A stretch of DNA of 12,769 bases from the NCBI GenBank assembly GCA_012514855.1, contig JAAYZL010000426.1, positions 1 to 12,769 on the forward strand, read 5' to 3'. Position 1 is the first letter of the stretch. Every line of letters begins with the position of its first letter. This document shows, piece after piece, positions 6,987-12,769 of the stretch. The notes under the pieces were generated by a model. It had not been told where the DNA came from, ran no database searches, and was given only the letters and a program-made list of their open reading frames with translations. Origin of the DNA: Clostridiales bacterium (GTDB taxonomy: Bacteria > Bacillota_A > Clostridia > Christensenellales > Aristaeellaceae). The translations under genes were made by a program, and so were the position numbers.

Positions 6987-8159
6987 TTATTTTTGTGTTG
7001 AAAACCGCTCGACGCTCAATTTCGCCATGTCGAAATCCGCCGGCTCGTCGAACATCAATTGCGCGAGGCACTTCGCGCTCAGCGGCCCGTTTGTGATGCC
7101 GTTTCCGCAGTGGCCCGTGCACAGGTAGAACCCGGGGATGCGCGTCTTGGACACGATCGCCTCGTGATCCGGCGTCCACGGCCGGAGCCCCGCGTAGCAG
7201 CGGATGACGTTCATGCCGCACATGATCGGGAAAAACCGGATCGCGCGCTTCGCGATCGCCCGCGTCACGAGGTTGCTGCTGACCGCCGAGTCCGCCGGAT
7301 ACTTGCTGAACCCGACGAGCGCGTTGTGGCTCCCGGTCGGCTCGATCAAGAGCCCGACGCCGTGTTGGCGCATGAACGGCGTGACCGTGCGCTCGACCGT
7401 GTCGTTTTCGTTGCGCACGAGCGCGTAGCCGATCTCCATCGTCTTGCGCCTGGTGATCCGCTGCCCCGGCTCCACGACGAGCAAATCGCCCTTCATCGTC
7501 GTCACGGGGATCGATAGCCTCGCGAGCACGGCGATCCCGGTAGACCAGATGCCCGCCGCGAGCACGACGCGCTCGGTCAGTATGTCGCCGCGGTCGGTCA
7601 CGACCCTGTTGACCGCGCCCTTCTCGTCGAACCCGAACCCGGTCACCTTCGTAAACCGCAGGAGCTCGCCGCCCATCGCCTTGATGCGCTCCGCCATCCC
7701 GAACGCGAGCAGCATGGGGCTTAACGACCCGCCCGCCGTGAATTCCAGCGCGCCCGCGACGTCCGGCGCCGTGTTCGGCTCGTCCTCGTGGACGTCCTTG
7801 CTGTCCATCAGCCGGACGCCCACGCCCGCCGCGATCTTCTCCGCGTAGATCTGCTTGGCGACGGAGAGCTCCTCCTCCGTCTCCGCGAGCATCACCATGC
7901 CCTTTTCCATCCAGTCGACGTCGTACCCCAGCTCCTTGACGAACTCCGCCATCAGCTTCACTGCCGCGGACGCGAACCCCGTCGTGAACCCCGGCGCGGC
8001 GTCGCAGATGAAGTTGTCGCCGTCCGAGCGGCTCGTCGTGCCGTTCGCAAAGTCGGCCTGCTCGACCAGCGCGACCTTTAATCCCCGCCGGCAGAGCTCG
8101 TACGCGTTCGAGAGTCCCTGTATTCCCCCGCCTATCACCACTACGTCAGCAGTTCTCAT
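6987..8159 (-). CDS. DAO-family FAD-dependent dehydrogenase, catalytic subunit (HcnC/LhpB-like; candidate D-hydroxyproline/D-proline dehydrogenase)
   Basis: A 390-residue cytoplasmic flavoenzyme of the D-amino-acid oxidase / glycine-sarcosine oxidase family. The N-terminal dinucleotide motif VIGGGIQG is at 8-15, followed by E33 that would hold the ribose. The central substrate domain includes GGSLSP (143-148). The C-terminal FAD-contacting region has AGLRPWTPDHEAIV (323-336) and GHCGNGITNGP (349-359), typical of this family. Next to a proline racemase/hydroxyproline epimerase and three electron-transfer subunits, the likely reaction is oxidation of a cyclic D-imino acid to the 1-pyrroline-2-carboxylate. 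Sarcosine-like or other secondary amines are alternatives. Its start lies 12 bases after the racemase stop, and the racemase TAG overlaps the purine-rich ribosome site (TAGGAGAG), implying coupled translation. Confidence 0.93.
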   Translation of the reverse strand: MRTADVVVIGGGIQGLSNAYELCRRGLKVALVEQADFANGTTSRSDGDNFICDAAPGFTTGFASAAVKLMAEFVKELGYDVDWMEKGMVMLAETEEELSVAKQIYAEKIAAGVGVRLMDSKDVHEDEPNTAPDVAGALEFTAGGSLSPMLLAFGMAERIKAMGGELLRFTKVTGFGFDEKGAVNRVVTDRGDILTERVVLAAGIWSTGIAVLARLSIPVTTMKGDLLVVEPGQRITRRKTMEIGYALVRNENDTVERTVTPFMRQHGVGLLIEPTGSHNALVGFSKYPADSAVSSNLVTRAIAKRAIRFFPIMCGMNVIRCYAGLRPWTPDHEAIVSKTRIPGFYLCTGHCGNGITNGPLSAKCLAQLMFDEPADFDMAKLSVERFSTQK

Positions 8160-8171
8160 GTTCGCTCTCTC

Positions 8172-9194
8172 CTACCCAACGATAAAGCCGTCCCGCACGG
8201 GGTCGTGCGCGTCCAGCACCAAATCCGAAAAGCCGGTGAAGTGCGCGGCGCCCGTGATCTCCGGGATGCCGCCCCTGTACGGCCCGACGCTTCTATCCTC
8301 GACGATCTTTCCGGTGAAGCGCGTCTCGATGATGCTCTGCTGCACGAATGGCTCGTTAAGCCCGAGCCTCCCCGTCGCGTACTCGGCCGCCACGCGCGCG
8401 GACGTTCCCGTGCCGCAGGGCGAGCGGTCGATCGAGATCGCGTTCCCGGCTTCCGCCGGGATCAGCACGACGACCTCCTTGCTGTCGGCGTCCGGCGACG
8501 TCGGATCGTCGAAGAGCATGACGCTGTGGATGCGGTCGATGAACGGCTGCTCCGGGTGTTGAAAGCCGATCTGGCGGTCGATCGCGCGATAGAGGATCTG
8601 CGCGACCCGGGAGAGCTCCGACGCGTTGTCCGGGCGAATTTCGACGCCCACGCGCTTCGCCGAGACGATCGCGTACGCCATGCCCCCGAACGCGACCTCG
8701 GCGTAGACGTCTCCGAACTCCTCGGTCTCGACCTCCTTCGCGGCGTAGAGAAAGGAGGGGACGTTGCGGAACGTCACGTCGAGCACACGGTTCTCATCGC
8801 AGCACACCCGCGCCACAACGAGCCCCGCCGGCGTGTCCAGCTTCACCGTCGTGTACGGGATTTGCTTCTCGACCATGCCCGTCTCCACCAGCACTGTCGC
8901 GACCGCGATCGTGCTGTGTCCGCACATCGTCATGTAGTCGCACGCGTCGAAGTACAATATCCCCATGTCCGCCTCCGGGTTGCACGGCGTCGTGTACAGC
9001 GCCCCCGACATGTTGCTCGACCCGCGCGGCTCCATCATCGTGATCCGCCGAATCCAGTCGCAGTGGTCGTGCATGTACGCCATCTTCTCCGCCATCGTAG
9101 CGCCCTTGATCGAAGGCGCCCCCGCAACGATGTGCTTCGTCGGGCTCCCCGCCGTGTGCGTCTGGATGATCTTCAAGCTCTTGCTGATAACCAT
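8172..9194 (-). CDS. Proline racemase family enzyme (candidate 4-hydroxyproline 2-epimerase)
   Basis: A 340-residue cofactor-independent racemase/epimerase. Two catalytic cysteines are visible, C91 in MCGHST and C260 in DRSPCGTGTSA. Having both separates it from trans-3-hydroxy-L-proline dehydratases, in which one catalytic Cys is replaced by Thr or Ser. Other family marks are THTAG (12-16), EPRG (55-58), FGG (169-171) and a C-terminal DPVRDGF close to the DP-x-x-x-GF ending of clostridial proline racemases. It should interconvert L- and D-forms at C2 of proline or 4-hydroxyproline by a two-base mechanism. The downstream D-type dehydrogenase favours the epimerase role. The start at 9194 follows AGGAGTGAGG; a longer in-frame extension to 9308 is Arg/Ser-rich, runs into livF and was not used. 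It lies 22 bases after the livF stop. Confidence 0.93.
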   Translation of the reverse strand: MVISKSLKIIQTHTAGSPTKHIVAGAPSIKGATMAEKMAYMHDHCDWIRRITMMEPRGSSNMSGALYTTPCNPEADMGILYFDACDYMTMCGHSTIAVATVLVETGMVEKQIPYTTVKLDTPAGLVVARVCCDENRVLDVTFRNVPSFLYAAKEVETEEFGDVYAEVAFGGMAYAIVSAKRVGVEIRPDNASELSRVAQILYRAIDRQIGFQHPEQPFIDRIHSVMLFDDPTSPDADSKEVVVLIPAEAGNAISIDRSPCGTGTSARVAAEYATGRLGLNEPFVQQSIIETRFTGKIVEDRSVGPYRGGIPEITGAAHFTGFSDLVLDAHDPVRDGFIVG

Positions 9195-9199
9195 AAAAA

Positions 9200-9209
9200 C
9201 CTCACTCCT
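9200..9209 (-). promoter_or_regulatory. Shine-Dalgarno site deciding the proline racemase start
   Basis: The coding strand reads AGGAGTGAGG, then TTTTT, then ATG at 9194. The GAGG part is five bases and the AGGAG part ten bases from the ATG. No comparable site precedes the longer in-frame ATG at 9308, which lies inside livF. Confidence 0.7.
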
Positions 9210-9216
9210 ATGAAAA

Positions 9217-9918
9217 CTACGCGCCGAGGTACGCGGCCTTGATGGCGGGATCCTCGAGCAGATCCTTTCCCGCGCCCTGCTTTGTGACGACGCCCGTCTC
9301 CAGGACATAGCTGTAGTCGGAGAGCTCTAGCGCCTTGTTCGCGTTCTGCTCGACTAGGAGGATCGTCGTCCCGAGCGAATTGATCTTGCGCAAGGTCTCG
9401 AAGATCGCCTCGCAGATGAGCGGCGCGAGGCCCAGGGAGGGCTCGTCCAGCAGCAGGATCTTCGGGGTCGCCATCAGCGCCCGCCCGACGGCCAGCATCT
9501 GCTGCTCGCCGCCGCTCAGGCTGCCCGCGAGCTGCCGGTTGCGCTCCTTGAGCCGCGGGAACAGCTCGTACACCTCGTCGATCAGCGCATGGATGCGCGG
9601 CTTTGCGCGCTCGTTGTAGGCGCCCATGAGCAGGTTGTCGTACACGGTCAAAGAGCCGAACACCCGACGGCCCTCCGGGGAGAGCACGATCCCCTTTTTG
9701 ATGATCTCGTAGGTCGGCTGGCCGAGCATCTCGTTGCCGTCCCACTTCATGCTCCCGGTCGCCTTGATGAGCCCCACCATCGCGTTCAGCGTGGAGGATT
9801 TCCCCGCCCCGTTCGCGCCGATGAGCGAGACGATCGACTTGTCGGGCACCGCGAAGGAGATCCCCTTCACGGCGTGAATCCCGCCGTAGCTGATATGGAG
9901 ATCGGTCACCTCAAGCAT
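9217..9918 (-). CDS. livF: Branched-chain-type amino acid ABC transporter ATPase LivF
   Basis: A 233-residue ATP-binding subunit on the cytoplasmic face of a HAAT-family importer. Walker A is GANGAGKS (34-41), the ABC signature LSGGEQ (134-139), Walker B ILLLDEP (154-160), and the LivF-typical VEQN ending of the switch region is 189-192. The segment LSPEGRRVFGSLTVYDNL (79-96) is characteristic of LivF. It pairs with LivG to drive import. The ATG at 9918 overlaps the livG stop by eight bases, and AGGAGG lies eight bases upstream inside livG. The longer frame reaching 9957 adds only a basic tail and was not used. The first soluble enzyme of the pathway follows 22 bases downstream, which ties the importer to the catabolic genes. 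Confidence 0.96.
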   Translation of the reverse strand: MLEVTDLHISYGGIHAVKGISFAVPDKSIVSLIGANGAGKSSTLNAMVGLIKATGSMKWDGNEMLGQPTYEIIKKGIVLSPEGRRVFGSLTVYDNLLMGAYNERAKPRIHALIDEVYELFPRLKERNRQLAGSLSGGEQQMLAVGRALMATPKILLLDEPSLGLAPLICEAIFETLRKINSLGTTILLVEQNANKALELSDYSYVLETGVVTKQGAGKDLLEDPAIKAAYLGA

Positions 9919-10708
9919 GGCGGGTCGCCTCCTTTTGCTTGCCCAGATACGAGGCAATGACGACCGGATTGCACTGAATCTCCGCCGGCGTTCCGGTGGC
10001 GATCGTCTTTCCGTAGTTGAGCACGGTCAGATGATCGCAGAGGTTCATGACCAGCGACATGTGATGCTCGATGATCAGCACCGTGAGGCCGTACTTGTCG
10101 CGGATGTTGCGGATGAAGCTGTTGAGCTCGACGATCTCCTGCCGGTTCATGCCCGCGGCGGGCTCGTCCAGGAGAACCATGCACGGCTCGCTCGCCAGCG
10201 CCCGCGCGATCTCCAGCCGCCGCTGCACCCCGTAGGCGAGGCCGCCCGCGATTTCGTTCTGCTTGTCGGCGAGGCCGAGATCCTCGAGCAGGTGAATCGC
10301 CCTTTCCTTCATCTCCCGCATCCTGGCCCCATAGTGCCTCAGCCCCAGCATGCTCTCGATCCACGAGATTCCGAGCTTCACATGCATGCCGGCGAGTATG
10401 TTGTCGAGCACCGTGAGCTCCGTAAACAGCCGGATGTTCTGGAAGGTGCGCGCCATGCCCGCCTTGACCATCTTGTCGACGGAGAGGCCCTTGACCGGCT
10501 TTCCCCGGAAGAGGATTTCGCCCGAGGTGGCGTCGTAATAGCGCATGATCAGGTTGAACACCGTCGTCTTTCCCGCGCCATTCGGGCCGATCAGGCCGTA
10601 GATCTCTCCCTCTTTTACGGCCAGGTTCAGCGTATCGACCGCCAGTAGCCCCCCGAAGCCGATCGTCAGATCCGTCGTCTTCAGGATCGTGCTCCTCTCC
10701 TCACGCAT
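9911..10708 (-). CDS. livG: Branched-chain-type amino acid ABC transporter ATPase LivG
   Basis: A 265-residue ATP-binding subunit. Walker A is GPNGAGKT (41-48), the Q-loop is Q90 in ARTFQNIRLF (a LivG hallmark), the signature region is LAYGVQRRLEIARAL (157-171), and Walker B is MVLLDEP (177-183). The H-loop lies in IIEHHM (212-217), and the C-terminal extension SYLGK is typical of LivG. The signature has Ala where many LivG proteins have Ser or Pro (L-S/P-Y-G), a mild variation. The start overlaps the livM stop by eight bases, with GGGAGG seven bases upstream, so translation is probably coupled. Confidence 0.96.
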   Translation of the reverse strand: MREERSTILKTTDLTIGFGGLLAVDTLNLAVKEGEIYGLIGPNGAGKTTVFNLIMRYYDATSGEILFRGKPVKGLSVDKMVKAGMARTFQNIRLFTELTVLDNILAGMHVKLGISWIESMLGLRHYGARMREMKERAIHLLEDLGLADKQNEIAGGLAYGVQRRLEIARALASEPCMVLLDEPAAGMNRQEIVELNSFIRNIRDKYGLTVLIIEHHMSLVMNLCDHLTVLNYGKTIATGTPAEIQCNPVVIASYLGKQKEATRHA

Positions 10709-11789
10709 TCCCGTTCCCTCCCTTTCTGCCCGACAGCATCCTCTCGAGGAACTTCGGCCTCTCGTAGAAGATGGACGGAGAAAACTCCCTGCGGAACAGT
10801 CCGCGCTTGAAGTTGATGATCGCGATCAGCAGGAGGACGGCAAAGGCGAGCATCTTCACGCCGTAGATTCCCGGATACCGCCAGCCGAGGATCGTGATCG
10901 GCTTTTCGACGACGCTCAGCCACTCCACGAGGCCCGCGACGGCGAAGGACATGACGCAGGTTCCGGTGATGTTGCCGCGGCCGCCGATGACGACGATCAT
11001 CATCACGACGAAGTTCTGCGACATGCGGAACATCGTCGGATCCATCGTCCCCGACCAGAACGCCATCAGCGCGCCGCCGAGGCCCGAGAGCATGCAGCCC
11101 AGCGCGAAGGCCAGCACCTTGTGCTTGACGAGGTTGATGCCGCAGGATTCCGCGGCGATCTCGTTTTCCCGGATCGAGAACATCGCCCGGCCGTGACTGG
11201 TCTTTGCGAGCCTTGCCGCGAGCAGCACCGTGAACAGAACGCACCCGAATATCCAATAGCTGCCGACGACGCCGGTCAGGCCGGTCAGTCCCGTCGGGCC
11301 GTTCGTGATCTTCACGAAGTAATTGATGACGACGCGCACGATTTCCGCGAAGCACAGCGTCGCGATCGCCAGATAATCGCCGCCGAGCTTCGAGATCAGT
11401 ATATAGCCCAATATCGCTCCGATGATGGTCGCCACCGCCGTGCCGACGAGCAGCGCCGGCAGAAACCCCATGTGGATGTTCTGCACCCAACCAGCGATTC
11501 CCTGGACGTAAAACTGCTTGCCCTTCGCCGCGGGGCTCAGGTAGCACAGCGCGGTCACGTACGCTCCGATCGCCATGAAGCCGTACTGCCCGAGCGAGAA
11601 CATGCCCGTGAAGCCGTAGATGATGTTCAGCCCCATCGAGAGGATCAGGTAGATGCCGCCGAGAAGGATGATGCGCCGGGCGTAGTAGCCGAGGCCGTTT
11701 TCGACGAAGACGACCCCCAGGGCAAACACGGCGACCAGGATCACCCACAAAAGGGAATTGAGCTTCGCCTTTGACCGCATGCTCTTCAT
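10701..11789 (-). CDS. livM: Branched-chain-type amino acid ABC transporter permease LivM
   Basis: A 362-residue inner-membrane permease with repeated hydrophobic segments (roughly 12-28, 39-57, 68-83, 109-133, 140-158, 178-193, 226-246, 258-268, 276-290, 311-326). LivM marks include GMFSLGQYGFMAIGAY (62-77), GPTGLTGL (164-171), the cytoplasmic coupling loop HGRAMFSIRENEIAAE (199-214), GIN (217-219) and GGRGNI (269-274). A basic C-terminal tail follows from about 328. Its ATG overlaps the livH stop in the classic ATGA arrangement, and AAAGGA lies upstream. It forms the translocation pore with LivH; the substrate cannot be read from the sequence. Confidence 0.95.
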   Translation of the reverse strand: MKSMRSKAKLNSLLWVILVAVFALGVVFVENGLGYYARRIILLGGIYLILSMGLNIIYGFTGMFSLGQYGFMAIGAYVTALCYLSPAAKGKQFYVQGIAGWVQNIHMGFLPALLVGTAVATIIGAILGYILISKLGGDYLAIATLCFAEIVRVVINYFVKITNGPTGLTGLTGVVGSYWIFGCVLFTVLLAARLAKTSHGRAMFSIRENEIAAESCGINLVKHKVLAFALGCMLSGLGGALMAFWSGTMDPTMFRMSQNFVVMMIVVIGGRGNITGTCVMSFAVAGLVEWLSVVEKPITILGWRYPGIYGVKMLAFAVLLLIAIINFKRGLFRREFSPSIFYERPKFLERMLSGRKGGNGNA

Positions 11790-12682
11790 ATCTTGTCCTT
11801 TCCTTTCTTGCCCATAAATCCCGTCGGCTTGATGAGCAGCACGATGATGAGCAGCGCGAACGCCATGACGTCGCGCAGCCCGGCCAGCGACGGAACAAAG
11901 GCGACGAACATGATCTCAAAGACGCCGATTAATATGCCGCCGATCACGGCGCCGGAGACGCTTCCGATTCCGCCGACGATCGCCGCGACGAAGGCCTTGT
12001 TGCCGTATACGTTTCCTATATAGGCGTTCACCTGCGGGTACTTTATGCCGATCAGGATGCCTGCGACCGCCGCCAGCGCGGAGCCCAGCAGAAAGGTGAA
12101 CGAGATGATCGAATTGACATTGCAGCCCATCAGCTTGACCGCCACGACGTCATCGGAGATGCTCCGCATCGCCCGACCGACGCGCGTGTGCCGAAGCGTC
12201 AGGTTGACCGCCACGAGCAGAATCATCGTCAGCGCCACGATGAAGATGTTCACCACTTGAATGGAGACACCGCCGACGACGATGGCCCTGTCGAAGAAGG
12301 CCGGCCTGAGAAAGCCCTTGTACTGGCCTCCGAAGAAGATGATCGTCAGGTTTTCCAGGATGTAGGACATCGCGATCGCGGAAATGATGATCGATACGCG
12401 GGGCGCGTCCCGCATCGGCTTGTAGGCGATTCTCTCGACGGTCACGCCGATCATGGCGGTCAGAAGAATTGCCAGAGCATACGCGGCGAACCACGCGTTC
12501 GCGCCAAACAGCTTCAAGAGCCCAAAGGCGATGACGATCCCTGCCGCGAAGATGTTCGCGTGCGCCATGTTGATCAGCCTGACAATGCTGTATACCTGCG
12601 TGTAGCCGATGGCGAAGAGGGCGTATGTGCTCCCCAGCGCGATGGCATTGATCAGGTTTTGTACGAAGCTGCTTGCAGTCAT
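11786..12682 (-). CDS. livH: Branched-chain-type amino acid ABC transporter permease LivH
   Basis: A 298-residue inner-membrane permease with about eight hydrophobic segments. It shows the LivH order of motifs: ALGSTYALFAIGYT near the start (15-28), LINMAHANIF (36-45), the coupling loop TRVGRAMRSISDD (166-178), and GGIGSVSGAVIGG (237-249) with a C-terminal PTGFMGKK. The second motif usually reads INFAHGE; the Glu position is Asn here. The ATG at 12682 is preceded by GGAGG at seven bases. It is the first complete gene in the window. The solute-binding protein normally encoded with it would lie beyond the right edge. Confidence 0.95.
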   Translation of the reverse strand: MTASSFVQNLINAIALGSTYALFAIGYTQVYSIVRLINMAHANIFAAGIVIAFGLLKLFGANAWFAAYALAILLTAMIGVTVERIAYKPMRDAPRVSIIISAIAMSYILENLTIIFFGGQYKGFLRPAFFDRAIVVGGVSIQVVNIFIVALTMILLVAVNLTLRHTRVGRAMRSISDDVVAVKLMGCNVNSIISFTFLLGSALAAVAGILIGIKYPQVNAYIGNVYGNKAFVAAIVGGIGSVSGAVIGGILIGVFEIMFVAFVPSLAGLRDVMAFALLIIVLLIKPTGFMGKKGKDKI

Positions 12683-12720
12683 ATTGTCGCCTCCGTTGGG
12701 TAAATAGTGGCGCCGGTATC

Positions 12721-12750
12721 GCGATTGCCCCGGAGTGTCGGGGCAATCGC
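12721..12750. promoter_or_regulatory. Perfect 12-bp inverted repeat with 6-nt loop upstream of livH
   Basis: GCGATTGCCCCG and its exact reverse complement flank the six bases GAGTGT. In the operon direction (minus strand) the stem is followed by GATACCGGCGCC with no T-run, so it is not a classical terminator for that strand. It sits 39 bases before the livH start. Likely roles are an intercistronic stabilising or processing hairpin after an upstream binding-protein gene, or a partial attenuator. An in-frame-looking TAA just before it (12758-12760) may be the stop of that upstream gene, but this cannot be proved here. Confidence 0.7.
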
Positions 12751-12769
12751 ACTTCCTTTAAAAGAGGGG

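Noticed and set aside
8205..9242. Plus-strand open frame of 345 codons opposite the proline racemase gene
   Set aside because: It is antisense to a gene with both catalytic Cys motifs, and its own product has no motif.
9195..9308. N-terminal extension of the proline racemase
   Set aside because: It would overlap livF by about 90 bases, is Arg/Ser-rich and bypasses the strong AGGAGTGAGG site next to the ATG at 9194.
10689..11774. Plus-strand open frame of 361 codons opposite livM
   Set aside because: It is a hydrophilic Asp/His/Arg-rich shadow of a clear membrane permease.
12721..12750. Hairpin read as a rho-independent terminator of the operon strand
   Set aside because: No T-run follows the stem on the minus strand; a regulatory or stabilising role fits better.
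1..12769. tRNA, rRNA, CRISPR arrays, insertion sequences, attachment sites, riboswitches
   Set aside because: Coding sequence fills almost the whole window, the gaps are under 30 bases apart from the roughly 87-base right end, and no repeats or RNA-like structures beyond the one hairpin and the 9-bp repeat were seen.

Overview
The window is a GC-rich bacterial segment, with third codon positions mostly G or C. Every credible gene lies on the minus strand, so transcription runs from high to low coordinates. Thirteen genes follow one another with gaps of at most about 28 bases or with short overlaps. Most have purine-rich Shine-Dalgarno sites (GGAGG-type in many), and no terminator is visible between them. 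The simplest reading is one long operon entering from the right edge and leaving past the left edge. The strong Shine-Dalgarno sites, the LacI-type regulator and the Fe-S-rich, probably O2-independent dehydrogenase suggest an anaerobic Bacillota (high-GC Clostridia) lineage. An amino-acid-fermenting phylum such as Synergistota cannot be excluded. This taxonomic call is an inference.

Layout in transcription order. (1) 12682-9217: four genes of a branched-chain-amino-acid-type (HAAT/Liv) ABC importer, with permeases LivH and LivM and ATPases LivG and LivF. Its substrate-binding protein is not in the window, and a perfect 12-bp hairpin sits just upstream of livH. (2) 9194-8172: proline racemase / hydroxyproline 2-epimerase family enzyme with both catalytic cysteines. 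(3) 8159-6987: DAO-type FAD dehydrogenase. (4) 6967-5795: creatinase/prolidase-fold (M24) protein that has lost two metal-binding Asp positions. (5) 5773-3531: three electron-transfer subunits of an HcnABC/LhpBEF-like dehydrogenase, namely a small [2Fe-2S] protein, a FAD/NAD(P)-type flavoprotein, and a [4Fe-4S]+BFD iron-sulfur protein. (6) 3502-2585: DapA-family Schiff-base lyase/deaminase. (7) 2563-1523: LacI-family regulator. (8) 1508 to the left edge: FGGY kinase resembling L-xylulokinase LyxK, cut only at its extreme C-terminus.

Taken together, parts 1, 2, 3, 5 and 6 match the known oxidative trans-4-hydroxy-L-proline route: import, epimerisation to cis-4-hydroxy-D-proline, oxidation by a multi-subunit D-hydroxyproline dehydrogenase to 1-pyrroline-4-hydroxy-2-carboxylate, then deamination by a DapA-family enzyme to 2-oxoglutarate semialdehyde. 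The last enzyme (semialdehyde dehydrogenase) is not visible. Three things do not fit the textbook cluster and are the main leads. The M24 protein is creatinase-like and lacks metal ligands. The dehydrogenase has its [2Fe-2S] BFD domain moved onto a separate ferredoxin-like subunit. A sugar-kinase/LacI pair is fused to the end of the operon. These could mean that the real substrate is a derivative or conjugate of a cyclic imino acid, or a different cyclic or N-substituted compound.
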